A stretch of 64,000 nucleotides of DNA, from the NCBI RefSeq assembly GCF_003363155.1, contig NZ_QRBE01000014.1, forward strand, positions 1-64,000, in the 5' to 3' direction. A program made the position numbers and the translations under genes. Source of the DNA: Dyella monticola (GTDB taxonomy: Bacteria > Pseudomonadota > Gammaproteobacteria > Xanthomonadales > Rhodanobacteraceae). The stretch's first letter is position 1, and each line of letters starts with the position of its first letter. The notes beneath the pieces are model-generated. The model saw only the letters and a program-made list of their open reading frames with translations, made no database searches and was not told the DNA's origin. Below are positions 47,466 through 56,686 of the stretch, piece after piece.

Positions 47466-47502
47466 TCCACTTTTGGAGCCCGCTAAAAGCGGGGGGATTA
47501 CC
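47466..47502 (-). repeat. Right inverted end of the IS3 element
   Basis: Pairs with 46310-46347; it begins two bases after the orfB stop codon. Confidence 0.75.
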
Positions 47503-47671
47503 CATCGCTGACAAACCGCACGCCAGCCGAGGCAATCTGGCCCTCGAACTACCGATGACTCTACTAGGGCGCTACAAATACGAGGATAAGGTCAGTAACA
47601 TCAACTGTAAACAAGACAACCAAGTTATTCTTCTGAATCCCCTCGGCGTAAGTAAAGGACGTTATAAGCGT

Positions 47672-49162
47672 ATGATTCCTTATCGAGACGAAAATTATCG
47701 TCCGCATCGCCTCGTACCCTTGCTTCCATGGGTGGTCGTGGCATTGCTCGCCATCAACGCCATGTACTTTGTGCTGCGGGTCTCCAACCCGGTAATCATT
47801 GCTGACGGTTGGTACTATCTAGGATCCTTTTTAAAACACGCAATCGACCATACGCTTAATCTCTCCGATTTTTTCATCAAGAGAAATGTCGACGATCACG
47901 CCGCACCGCTTTTCCGACTGTTATTGTTAGTCAACTACCGCTATTTCGATGTCGATTATGTCCTAGATGCTGTCGTCGGCTGCCTTTCTGCCGTCGGATG
48001 CTGCCTAATCTTCCGGATTATTATTTTTTCTGGGTCAATACCCCGCAAGAGGCTTGTCTTATCTGTGTGCTGGATGGCGGTTAGCGCATTAATGCTTTCA
48101 TTGAATAGCATTGGTGTATGGGACTGGCCCCTAGTATCGCTCGAAAACTTAACGCAGCTGTTCATCTTGTCGTTCATCCTGGCTACGTGGCACGCATATC
48201 GGACGCGACAGCAGTATTTGCTAGTGGTGGCAACGCTCGTTCTTGGCGTCACCAGCGATGACAGCGCCCTGGTCGCCGCAATGGCATCTTTGATCGCCTA
48301 TGTACTTATGCTTAGAACGAATATCGCGGGGAAAAACTACGCAGACTGGAAGGTAATTGTCGTCATTGGTGTCTGTATCGCGGCAGTGCGTGTTGGCTAT
48401 GCCTGTATTCCAATGGGATACACCAGCCAGAGCCAGCATTCATTAACTAATGTTGTCCCCCTGCTGCTTGAGCAGTTCAAGGACGGCGGCTGGTGGCAAT
48501 GGATATTCTTTCCTCTAGTGCTGCCGGTGTATTACCAAAACCCGTTTGGCCAAGCGCATGTTGCCATGTGGCACGTCACCCAGGCGATTATGGCAGCTCT
48601 TTTGCTTGCCGCGCATATTGCATTCTGGCGAAGAGCGCTGCGTATAAAGTATGACATCAGAGCATTTGCGGCAGTGAACCTGATGCTTTTAACTTACGGA
48701 TGGATAGCCGGAATTTTGCTCTGGCGTGTAAGCTCGGACGGTAATGACTATCTGGAGCAGCCTCGCTACGTACTCTACTATTCCGGTCACTTGATTGCAT
48801 TGCTTTTGATGTGGGCCAGTTCATCAACGACTCTCGAAAGACCGGCGCCTTTTGAGCGCGCACTGAAACTGTGGGTACCGGTGGCAGGGAGCTTGATCCT
48901 TCTCCTCATTCAAATCCCACAATCACAGGATGCTTGGCACACTCGTCCATATAAGTGGGCGTATTACTCAGCAATGGCTCACCAGATTCAGGCGTTAGCC
49001 AAAGATCCGGCGCATTTTAAAGATTGCGCAACAATTGAACCGGTCTGCGGCGCCCCTCCCACCACACGTGCGGCCCTCACCGGGCTTCTAAAAGAAAACA
49101 AACTCAATGTTTTCTCACCCAAAGTACAGAAATGGCATCCCTATCTCGTCCCTCAAGGGTGA
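47672..49162 (+). CDS. A/T-rich multi-pass membrane protein, possible GT-C type glycosyltransferase
   Basis: 496 residues from the ATG at 47672 (MIPYRDENYRPHRL), which has AAAGGA eleven bases upstream; a frame open from 47555 adds a doubtful 39 residues. About eleven hydrophobic segments are followed by a soluble C-terminal part of about 70 residues. No named family is recognised. The size, a polar loop after the first helix (ADGWYYLGSF and DDHAAPLFR) and the neighbouring GtrA and GtrB genes suggest a periplasmic lipid-linked sugar transferase, but the link is inference. The codons TTA, AGA and ATA are common here and the DNA is clearly richer in A/T than the neighbours, which suggests recent arrival. 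Confidence 0.7.
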   Translation: MIPYRDENYRPHRLVPLLPWVVVALLAINAMYFVLRVSNPVIIADGWYYLGSFLKHAIDHTLNLSDFFIKRNVDDHAAPLFRLLLLVNYRYFDVDYVLDAVVGCLSAVGCCLIFRIIIFSGSIPRKRLVLSVCWMAVSALMLSLNSIGVWDWPLVSLENLTQLFILSFILATWHAYRTRQQYLLVVATLVLGVTSDDSALVAAMASLIAYVLMLRTNIAGKNYADWKVIVVIGVCIAAVRVGYACIPMGYTSQSQHSLTNVVPLLLEQFKDGGWWQWIFFPLVLPVYYQNPFGQAHVAMWHVTQAIMAALLLAAHIAFWRRALRIKYDIRAFAAVNLMLLTYGWIAGILLWRVSSDGNDYLEQPRYVLYYSGHLIALLLMWASSSTTLERPAPFERALKLWVPVAGSLILLLIQIPQSQDAWHTRPYKWAYYSAMAHQIQALAKDPAHFKDCATIEPVCGAPPTTRAALTGLLKENKLNVFSPKVQKWHPYLVPQG

Positions 49163-49368
49163 GGAAGATTAATTCCGTGCAGTGTTGACAATACACCATC
49201 CTATTCTGTTTTCTAGCCTGGCATTGCCGGTGGCTCATATATGGCAATCCAGTCGGATGTCGTGTTTGGAGCTGGAAATAGCTTAGACTTGCTGACGGAG
49301 TGGTGCCTGTCCAACGCATCGTAAGTCGGGACGAGAACAGCCTGACATGCACAGAACCGAGGGTATTT

Positions 49369-50001
49369 ATGCAAGATGATCGTGGGCTCAAGCGAATCTT
49401 TACTCTCTCCTGGGCCTACAATCTTTTCCAGGAACTGGTCGGGGCCACCAACTCAAGGAAATGGGTTGCGGAACATTTTTGGCGCGCACAACCGGGGCAA
49501 AAAGTCATAGACCTTGGATGCGGCCCTGCCACGGCTGTTCACTTCTTGCCACCCGGCGTGAAATACGTCGGCTTCGATGTAAGCGATAAATACATCGCCA
49601 GCGCAAAAGCGAAATACGCATCCGACCCTGACAAGACCTTTCTAGTGGGGGTCGCAGAGGATTTCGTCGATCACCTTCCGCCGCAGATGCAAGATGCCGA
49701 CCTCGTCATCATCAACGGGCTTTTGCACCACTTGAACGACGACGAAGCGCTGACCGCGCTGAAGCTTGCGCACAAGTCATTGGCCACGGGCGGACGGCTG
49801 GTATGCCTGGAAGCAAGCTTCCTGATCAGCCAATCGTTTCTGGCCAAATGGATACTCAAGCAGGACCGCGGCCAAAATGTCCGTAGCGAACCCGAATGGA
49901 AGGCCCTGGTTTCCAAGACCTTCGAACGGTTCGACACCTACATCCTGACTGGACTGCTGCGCATCCCGTATACGCTGATCGTCATCGAAGCAAAGCCCTA
50001 G
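49369..50001 (+). CDS. Class I SAM-dependent methyltransferase
   Basis: 210 residues from the ATG at 49369 (MQDDRGLKRIF). The SAM-binding motif I is VIDLGCGPATAV, followed by YVGFDVSDKYI and the LVIINGLLHHLNDDEA motif of small-molecule methyltransferases. Longer frames from 49300 add 23 residues without support. It may methylate a sugar of the glycan. It converges on the next methyltransferase gene across 80 bases. Confidence 0.83.
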   Translation: MQDDRGLKRIFTLSWAYNLFQELVGATNSRKWVAEHFWRAQPGQKVIDLGCGPATAVHFLPPGVKYVGFDVSDKYIASAKAKYASDPDKTFLVGVAEDFVDHLPPQMQDADLVIINGLLHHLNDDEALTALKLAHKSLATGGRLVCLEASFLISQSFLAKWILKQDRGQNVRSEPEWKALVSKTFERFDTYILTGLLRIPYTLIVIEAKP

Positions 50002-50081
50002 GCAAACGACGAAGCCGGTCGCTCAGCAGCACCAGCCGTCCTCGACCCCACAAGGCGGCGCGCCTCGCGTTGAAGGTGACG

Positions 50082-50789
50082 TCACACCGCAAGCCCGCGG
50101 ACAACGTATTGTGCTCCGAAGGGTATCCAGCCCATGACCGGTTCAAGCAGGCGTAGATAGGCCAGCGGTTTGGGGAAGAACACTATGTATTGGCTGCGAA
50201 TGCTTTCGAAGTCGCCCGCGCGCGCGAGATTCAACAGCTCCGAGCGCGGCAGCAGGATCGCGTCCTTGTCGAAGGGACAATCCCGCACCGTCTTGACCGT
50301 CAGCGGATTCAGGACGTTGTGTTCGAAGATGAAAACCTGACCGCCTGGCTTGAGGACGCGCCGAAGTTCTGCGATCCAATGGTTACGTTCGCTCGGCGGG
50401 ATATGGTGGAACACGCATGCGGCGACCGCTATGTCGAAGCTATGGTCGACATAGGGAATGCGCGCGTTTTCGATGGTGCGAAAAGTTGCTTCGGATGCGT
50501 GCGTGTCGAGCGCGAGCTTGATGCTCTCTCCCGAAAGATCCGTCCCATAGAGCTCGGCAGCGGGAAAGGCCTCGCGCAGATGCGCAATGGTGTTTCCCAC
50601 GCCACAGCCGAAATCCAGGATGGACAACGCCTTGGACTTGGCATCGCTTCCGATCTGCGCCGCCATGAATTTTGCCTTGTATGCCGCGAAGAAAGCCGGA
50701 TCTTCTCCGCTCATCTGCACACTGGCCTTGTGCATTTCGGTGTAATCGTTCGCGTACTGATCGAATTCCGGTTTGTCTGACTTATTCAT
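50082..50789 (-). CDS. Class I SAM-dependent methyltransferase
   Basis: 235 residues from the ATG at 50789 (MNKSDKPEFDQYANDYTEMH). Motif I is ILDFGCGVGNTIAHL, then YGTDLSGESIKLA, and ACVFHHIPPSERNHWIAEL is typical of Methyltransf_11. The C-terminal 60 residues are more hydrophobic (FFPKPLAYLRLLEPVMGWIP) and could touch the membrane or a lipid substrate. It is the last gene of the reductase-GtrB-GtrA unit, 29 bases after gtrA. Confidence 0.85.
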   Translation of the reverse strand: MNKSDKPEFDQYANDYTEMHKASVQMSGEDPAFFAAYKAKFMAAQIGSDAKSKALSILDFGCGVGNTIAHLREAFPAAELYGTDLSGESIKLALDTHASEATFRTIENARIPYVDHSFDIAVAACVFHHIPPSERNHWIAELRRVLKPGGQVFIFEHNVLNPLTVKTVRDCPFDKDAILLPRSELLNLARAGDFESIRSQYIVFFPKPLAYLRLLEPVMGWIPFGAQYVVRGLAV

Positions 50790-50818
50790 GGATGTTTTCC
50801 CTGGCATCAATTCGTGCT

Positions 50819-51244
50819 TCAGCTTGCACGCATGATGATGCGCGATGCCAAAAACGTGGCGGGTATCGTGAGCATGGCCACCAATAGCGGCGCCAACTTG
50901 GTGGGAACGTGCAAACCGGCGATTAGTATCTTCAGCAACGCCAGGCCAAGCAGGAACTGCATGAGATAGACGAGCGGGTAGCTAAGGGCGGAGCGTAGTC
51001 GTAACGGCTGCCGAAACACGTACAGCGCGTTGAAAACGTAAGACACAGCAATACCGATGACGTAAGCCGCGGCGTACGACACTTCGTAGCCGAACCAGTG
51101 CAGCAAGATCAGGTAACTGCCGTAGCCAACGACCACATTCACCAGAGCTCCCAGCAGATAGCGGAAAACCTCTCCGCCCAACGTCGAGATCAACCTTGCG
51201 TGGCGGATGCTTACTATGATCGCTTTGAGAGATACACGGGACAT
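50819..51244 (-). CDS. GtrA-family membrane protein
   Basis: 141 residues from the ATG at 51244 (MSRVSLKAIIVSIRH), seven bases after the end of the GtrB-like gene. Four membrane helices form one GtrA domain (FRYLLGALVNVVVGYGSYLIL, YVIGIAVSYVFNALYVF). Proteins of this family are thought to flip an undecaprenyl-phosphate sugar made by GtrB to the periplasm. The order GtrB-GtrA with tight spacing supports that pairing. Confidence 0.88.
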   Translation of the reverse strand: MSRVSLKAIIVSIRHARLISTLGGEVFRYLLGALVNVVVGYGSYLILLHWFGYEVSYAAAYVIGIAVSYVFNALYVFRQPLRLRSALSYPLVYLMQFLLGLALLKILIAGLHVPTKLAPLLVAMLTIPATFLASRIIMRAS

Positions 51245-51251
51245 CGGCTGG

Positions 51252-52247
51252 TCAGTTTTCGGTCGCGCCGTCCTTGGAAACGAGTGGCCGCTTCGGACCC
51301 GCATGCCTGGATGTCTGACTATCCACCACGTACATAGGCCTGCGAAACGTCGCCCCCATCAGCCGACCGATGTATTCCCCGACTACGCCAAGGATCAACA
51401 ATTGTATGCCGCAGGCGAAGAGCACCACCGACATCAGCGACGCATAGCCCGGATTGGTAATACTGCCAGTGAGCCTTCCGTAGATCACGTAGAGAATGTA
51501 GAGAAAGCTCAGGGCGGCCAGCGATGCGCCGCTGAACGTTGCGATGCGCAGCGGTAGATGCGAGAAGGTGACGAAGATATTTGCCGCGTGCGACATCAGC
51601 TTGGAAAAGGTGTACGCGCTCTCCCCATGATGGCGCTGTTCGTGCGGCACGATCACGCTGCGCGTGGACGACGTCAGCCATGACAACATGCCATCGATGT
51701 ACGGGCGGTTGAGGCCGAACTTTGTCAGCTGCTTCGCCAGCGGCGCATGGATCACGCGGAACGAACAGTAGTCTTCGTTGATGTCCGGAAACGCGCGTTT
51801 GAGCAAGCGGCGCATCAGCTCCGAACTGAGGTTGCGATAAGCAGCATGCGTGCGTTTCTTGGAAACACCGTACACCAGAGGATGGTCCTCATCGCCGCTA
51901 GCCAGCAAGGCCGGCACCGATTCGGGCGGATGTTCCAGATCGTCGTCCATTGTGACGATCCATTCGCCCCGGGCGTGCGCGATACCGCAGATTGTGGCCG
52001 CATGCTGCCCGAAATTCCTGCCCAGGCGAAGGCCTTGCACATTAGGATGCTGCGCCGCGACCTGGCATATCCTTCCCCAGGACTCCGGGCGACCGCGGTC
52101 ATCCACCAGGATCACTTCGTAGTCGAGCCCGGTCGGCGCCATGGCAACCGCCAGCCGCGCGCACAGTTCCCCCAGCCCGGCGCTGCCACCGTAGACAGGT
52201 ACCACGACCGATACGGCAGGGATCGCGTCGGTGTTCGGCGGATTCAT
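51252..52247 (-). CDS. GtrB-like glycosyltransferase (GT2)
   Basis: 331 residues from the ATG at 52247 (MNPPNTDAIPAVSVVVPVYG), which begins one base after the stop of the upstream gene. The GT2 domain has EVILVDDRGRPESW, RNFGQHAATICG and the metal site TMDDDLEHPPE. Two membrane helices near the C-terminus and GVVGEYIGRLMGATFRRPMYVV match GtrB. It should load a sugar on undecaprenyl phosphate, to be flipped by the adjacent GtrA. Compared with the GtrB-like protein at 24212, it has VDDRGRPESW in place of VDDGSRDDTW, so the two are different lineages. Confidence 0.88.
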   Translation of the reverse strand: MNPPNTDAIPAVSVVVPVYGGSAGLGELCARLAVAMAPTGLDYEVILVDDRGRPESWGRICQVAAQHPNVQGLRLGRNFGQHAATICGIAHARGEWIVTMDDDLEHPPESVPALLASGDEDHPLVYGVSKKRTHAAYRNLSSELMRRLLKRAFPDINEDYCSFRVIHAPLAKQLTKFGLNRPYIDGMLSWLTSSTRSVIVPHEQRHHGESAYTFSKLMSHAANIFVTFSHLPLRIATFSGASLAALSFLYILYVIYGRLTGSITNPGYASLMSVVLFACGIQLLILGVVGEYIGRLMGATFRRPMYVVDSQTSRHAGPKRPLVSKDGATEN

Positions 52248-52248
52248 G

Positions 52249-53001
52249 TCATTTCGACTCATAGTAGTGTTGAACACGTGAATGATGTTCCGGCATCTCC
52301 TGCCCAAAGCGGTAATCCGAACCGTAATACTTACGGATCACGCTTTCGATGTAGCCCTTGCCGAGATCGATACCTAGCTCGGCGCAGATTTCCTTGGCCA
52401 GCAGGGTATCGATGTGCATCGGCTCACCCTTTTCCACGACGGAAAAGTTGGCCCGCTTGCCTAGTACCGACTCGAATATTTTGACGATCTCCGGCATCAG
52501 CATTGAGTTCATCGCCGCAATGGACATCATCGTCACCGTGTTATTCGATTCGACGGCCATCTTGGAGCCAATCCTGACGATATCGTCAATGTCCACCAAG
52601 TTGCGTTCTGCGCGTGACCAGACGGTGAAATGCTGGCCCGACGCAATGCGATCCTTGAGGAAATTGGTCAGTGTATGTGGATTATCCGTCTTGCCGACCA
52701 CCTGCGGCAGGCGCAGCACGAGCCCACCTGGAGCGGAGCGCACCAGCGTCTCCATCGCCTGTTTGTGCTGCATATAAGGGGTCAATTCGGGCTCCGAAGC
52801 GGTCACTCCACAGCTACCGAAATAAACGAACCGCCGGGCACCCTTATCCAGTAGGTCACGCAGGAGCGACTGCTCGCGCTCGAACTCGCTGGGGCGTGTC
52901 TCCAGGGAGTTGGAAACGCCCGAGGCAAAGATGACAACATGCGGGTCCTTGCCAAAGTACGGCTCGAACGCTCGGGCCAGCAGTCCTTTACCAACTATCA
53001 C
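52249..53001 (-). CDS. NAD(P)-dependent epimerase/dehydratase-like sugar reductase
   Basis: 250 residues from a GTG at 53001. The nucleotide-binding site is short and starts at once (MIVGKGLLARAF). FVYFGSCGV followed by PYMQHKQAME gives a Ser and a Tyr-Lys-like pair (Y-x-x-x-K is YMQHK), as in extended short-chain dehydrogenases. It is smaller than typical epimerases (about 310), so it may be a reductase of a keto sugar. A GAGGGG site lies nine bases before the GTG, and a CATAAT that could serve as a -10 box is at the complement of 53032-53037. First gene of the four-gene minus-strand unit. Confidence 0.78.
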   Translation of the reverse strand: MIVGKGLLARAFEPYFGKDPHVVIFASGVSNSLETRPSEFEREQSLLRDLLDKGARRFVYFGSCGVTASEPELTPYMQHKQAMETLVRSAPGGLVLRLPQVVGKTDNPHTLTNFLKDRIASGQHFTVWSRAERNLVDIDDIVRIGSKMAVESNNTVTMMSIAAMNSMLMPEIVKIFESVLGKRANFSVVEKGEPMHIDTLLAKEICAELGIDLGKGYIESVIRKYYGSDYRFGQEMPEHHSRVQHYYESK

Positions 53002-53273
53002 TTGCGATAACCCCTCTTAGCATGACGCACCATTATGACCTGTCTGATCGAGCCCCTTCTCGACGCCGCCTAAGGAGGACCCTATCCGGCCCATCTGCGT
53101 TGAGCGCTGATAGTGGAGCTTATGGCCCGTATCCATCCGTGCACACCGATTAGCCAGCGAACGGTGGCGCCTTGGTCGCCCGGTGTGCAACAACTTGCGA
53201 AAGAGTACTCTAAAGCCAGACCCCAAGTCGCCCCAGCCCCACATGAACCGAGAGCGAAAACGAAAGTTCGTGA

Positions 53274-56200
53274 TCAGGGAGTATGCAAAGCGACCTCAGG
53301 CGCATCCATCCGCAAGGCCCGCCGCAGGGCCTTGAGCATGATCTCCCTGGTGAAGAATCGGCGAATGAAACCGCCTTCGCTCTGCGAAATCGTGAGCCAT
53401 TGGCTGTCATTGCTCAGCAGGTCAATGACATGGGCGGCGAAATGCTCGGCTTCGTCTGTTACCGGGAGGCACTGTTCAAGACCGGAAAGCCCCTGTGCGC
53501 CAACGGAGGTCGTCACCAGCGGAATGCCTTGCTGCATGGCCTCCAGCACCTTGAGCTTGACTCCCGCTCCGAAACGCAAGGGCGCAATCGCCACTCGGGA
53601 TTGGCGATACAGGGACGCCAGGGTCTCATCCTGCACATAGCCCAATACCTTCACGCGCGGCCCGGCGAGTGCTTTGATTTCGTCAGTGGGATTGGAACCG
53701 ACGAGGCGCACGATGACCTCCGGGAACCGCTGTCGTATGAGTGGCATGACCTCTTTCATCCACCACACAGCACCATCGACATTCGGTGGATGGCCGAAGC
53801 CTGCGACAAAGAGAATACCCTCGCGTTCAGAGAGATTCGCAGCGGCATTCTCCACGACGTTTCCGTAGCAGCACAAAGGCACTGCCAACGCGTCGACCTC
53901 CGGCGCCAACCGGCGGACATCAGCTGCCTCTTCTTCTGATGGATAAAGCACTGTGTCGCTAAGCGCCCACACACGCCGCTCGGTCTGCTCGAAGGTGTCC
54001 GCCTTTTTCAGACATTCAGCGTCGCCTTTTACTTCAGCTTCGCGCCGCAGGCGCTGGAAATGCAGATCATGGCCGAAGTAGCTGATGTGCGCATGCGTAC
54101 GCTGCCGCAACGCCTCAATGTACTTGATGGCGACATGCGGGCGGCTAAGCAGCACATATTTGATGTCTTCGCCACGCTCGACCAGGAACCGGTCGAATGC
54201 TCCAAGCCAGCGCGTTCCATAGATGGTCTCCACACCCATCGCCTGCAATCGCTGAGCGTACGCGGCGTCGTACCAAAGATTGTCGGGCCAGAAGACCACC
54301 TTCAGTCCCATGTCGATGAACTGACGGATGAACTCAACCATGACTCGAGAACCCGCATCACGATCCGGCTGCGGCATGTAATGATCGATCACGAGAATGG
54401 TGCCGGCCCGTCCGCCACGCTCACGCGCTCGCAGTACGTCCTGACCATTTGAAAAATGCTCGCTCGCGAGGGTGTCGGCCCACCGTTTCAAGAAACGCTC
54501 GCGATTGCGCGCTTGATGGGCCTTGATGCCGGAACTTTCGTCCGTGCCATGCGACACCCCTTCATGATGGATCACCACCGAGAACGGTGTGTAGAACACG
54601 CGCTTACCCACCTCCCGTACCTTGAATGCGAGGTCGGTGTCTTCGTAATAAGCCGGCGCATAGCACTCATCGAAACCACCCACCTGTTTGAACAGTTCCA
54701 GTGGAAGCAGCAACGAGGCGCCTGAGCAGTAATCCACTTCGCGAACGTAGTTGTATTCGGGTTCGTCCGGCTTTTTCAGCCTGCCGTAATTCCAGCCCGA
54801 CGCGTCCTGCCAGATGATGCCACCGGCTTCCTGCAAGCGGCCATCCGGATAGACCAGCTTGGAGCCCACCATGCCGCAGGCGGGAAAACGCTCAAACACG
54901 TCCAGCATCGCGTCCAGCCAGCGCGCGGTGACCTCGGTATCGTTATTGAGAAGGTACAGGTACTTGCCACGAATAAGCGTCGCGGCCCGATTGCAGGAAC
55001 GCACGAAACCTAAGTTTTCCTGATTTTCCTCGTAGCGCAGTCCCGGTACGCTCATTAGTGCTTTCATTGCAGTGTCGCCGGACGCGTCTTCCAGCACCAC
55101 CACTTCATACGGCACGGATGGCTGATTGAGCATGATCGAATACAGACAAGCCACCGTGTAGTCGAGCTTGCCGTATGTCGGGATAACAATGCTCACCAGT
55201 GGTTCTGCGCTTTCCGCAAACCGTAATTTCTTAAGCTTGGCTTGCGTGCTGAGTTGAGGGTCGCTTCGTTGCGGCCCGATATTCCGAGACCCGCGCATAT
55301 AGGCCTTCAACGCCTGCTTGACCGATGCGACGTCCCCCTTCGCCAGCCGAGCAAGACCCCGCAGTGGCCGGGTTACCTTCCAGGAACGGGAACGCAGGAC
55401 GGTCTGCAACTGCTGGCGGGACTCCTCCAACTCTGTCCGCAGCGCTTGCACGCGGAGAACCATTTGATTGCTCTTCTTGGCGTAGCGCTTGGCCAGTTTC
55501 TTCTGCTGCTGGTACTTCGCCTTGAAGTCGGCCGCGTGCTTGAGTTCTACGTCATAACTTTTCATCAAGTCGTGCAGCGCGATCTCGAAGTGATCCAGCG
55601 CATCGACGTGCTCTTCCACTTCGTGCGGCCGGTCCGCGGGTCCGGCACTCTTGGTAGCCTCGCCGACACGTTGACTGCGCAGCGCGAGGATCTCGTCGAC
55701 ACCTGCACCAAGCCGTCCGCTGAAGAAGTCGAGCTTTTCCTTCTGTGCCTCGATCTCTTCTTCGCTCTGGGCCAGCTTCTCCCTCAGCACTTGCAATTGC
55801 TTGTCGCGCCGCTCGACCTCTACATTCAGGCCCTTTGCCCATGTGGCGACGCGTTCATGCTCTTCCACCAATTGGGAGTGAACCGAACGCAGCCGATTGT
55901 GCTCGTCGTCGAGGTTATGCGCCCACGTAGCGACCTTGCGATGGTGGTTGTAGAGGTCTTCCGCTTCGGAGAAAAACACCGACGAGTGAGGCTGCGGAAG
56001 CTCGACGCCGTCGCCTGTCGCAATGGCCACGTAATAGACCGGATCCTGCAGTTCGGGTGAACGCGCAACGACATCCGACCCCGTATCGGTGAAGGCCTCC
56101 ATCGCCAACTCCGGTTCATCCGGCTGGATCGCCACGATGGCCGAACCCACCGCGAGCCGCTGGCCGTAATAACGTACCTTGGAAAACCGGCTTTTCAACA

Positions 56201-56684
56201 GCGCATCGAATTCGCCGAAGTCCAGCTCCTTGACGTGGAATTCGTTGTGATAGCCAGCCTTTTCCGAATAGACGATCCGATTAGGCGACGACATGATGAG
56301 CAGACCGTCAGGACGAAGCACACGACGCACTTCATTCATCATCTCCACGTGCTTGTCGTGATGCTCGATAGTCTCAAAGGAGACCACCACGTCCACGCTG
56401 TTGTCGGGCAATGGTATCGATGCCGCGTCACCTTGCTGGAATAGCAGACCGGCTATATTTCCATAAGTACTGCGCGCGTGATCGACCGCTTCCTGGGAAA
56501 TATCCACTCCGGTCACCGCGGCGGCTTGCTGCGCAAGAATGGCGCTGCCGTAGCCTTCCCCGCATGCAATGTCGAGTACCTGCTTGCCCTTCACCAAGGC
56601 CCTGCACCAGACATAGCGATGAAAATGTTCGTGCCTGATTTCGCCGGACAGCGACGGCAGGAAGCGTTCGCCGGTAAATTCCAT
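53274..56684 (-). CDS. Methyltransferase - coiled coil - GT2 - GT4 fusion protein
   Basis: 1136 residues from the ATG at 56684 ([20 protein letters not shown]), two bases after the wzt stop. Residues 1-220 are a SAM methyltransferase with DIACGEGYG at 38-46. Residues about 236-430 are a long coiled coil. Then come [13 protein letters not shown], a GT2 domain (about 496-745: [29 protein letters not shown]) and a GT4 domain (about 770-1115: [32 protein letters not shown]). In the E. coli O9a system a separate WbdD uses a methyltransferase plus coiled coil to cap and measure the chain made by WbdA. Here such parts and two glycosyltransferase domains are one polypeptide. WbdD's kinase domain is absent. 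Wzm and Wzt lie directly upstream. Confidence 0.88.
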   Translation of the reverse strand: MEFTGERFLPSLSGEIRHEHFHRYVWCRALVKGKQVLDIACGEGYGSAILAQQAAAVTGVDISQEAVDHARSTYGNIAGLLFQQGDAASIPLPDNSVDVVVSFETIEHHDKHVEMMNEVRRVLRPDGLLIMSSPNRIVYSEKAGYHNEFHVKELDFGEFDALLKSRFSKVRYYGQRLAVGSAIVAIQPDEPELAMEAFTDTGSDVVARSPELQDPVYYVAIATGDGVELPQPHSSVFFSEAEDLYNHHRKVATWAHNLDDEHNRLRSVHSQLVEEHERVATWAKGLNVEVERRDKQLQVLREKLAQSEEEIEAQKEKLDFFSGRLGAGVDEILALRSQRVGEATKSAGPADRPHEVEEHVDALDHFEIALHDLMKSYDVELKHAADFKAKYQQQKKLAKRYAKKSNQMVLRVQALRTELEESRQQLQTVLRSRSWKVTRPLRGLARLAKGDVASVKQALKAYMRGSRNIGPQRSDPQLSTQAKLKKLRFAESAEPLVSIVIPTYGKLDYTVACLYSIMLNQPSVPYEVVVLEDASGDTAMKALMSVPGLRYEENQENLGFVRSCNRAATLIRGKYLYLLNNDTEVTARWLDAMLDVFERFPACGMVGSKLVYPDGRLQEAGGIIWQDASGWNYGRLKKPDEPEYNYVREVDYCSGASLLLPLELFKQVGGFDECYAPAYYEDTDLAFKVREVGKRVFYTPFSVVIHHEGVSHGTDESSGIKAHQARNRERFLKRWADTLASEHFSNGQDVLRARERGGRAGTILVIDHYMPQPDRDAGSRVMVEFIRQFIDMGLKVVFWPDNLWYDAAYAQRLQAMGVETIYGTRWLGAFDRFLVERGEDIKYVLLSRPHVAIKYIEALRQRTHAHISYFGHDLHFQRLRREAEVKGDAECLKKADTFEQTERRVWALSDTVLYPSEEEAADVRRLAPEVDALAVPLCCYGNVVENAAANLSEREGILFVAGFGHPPNVDGAVWWMKEVMPLIRQRFPEVIVRLVGSNPTDEIKALAGPRVKVLGYVQDETLASLYRQSRVAIAPLRFGAGVKLKVLEAMQQGIPLVTTSVGAQGLSGLEQCLPVTDEAEHFAAHVIDLLSNDSQWLTISQSEGGFIRRFFTREIMLKALRRALRMDAPEVALHTP

Positions 56685-56686
56685 GA

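Larger units (their letters stand above)
46310..47502 (+). mobile_element. Decayed IS3-family insertion sequence
   Basis: About 1193 bases between imperfect inverted ends: 46310-46347 reads GGTAATCCGCCCGCC... AAGTGGA, and 47466-47502 read in reverse begins GGTAATCCCCCCGC and ends AAGTGGA. Inside are the two overlapping frames of an IS3 element, a helix-turn-helix orfA and a DDE integrase orfB, each with a one-base frame error. No target duplication could be recognised. It lies upstream of the sulfotransferase and before the A/T-rich membrane protein gene. Confidence 0.88.

Noticed and set aside
46310-47502. Target-site duplication of the IS3 element
   Set aside because: The bases outside the two ends (AGAC on the left, CATC on the right) do not match.
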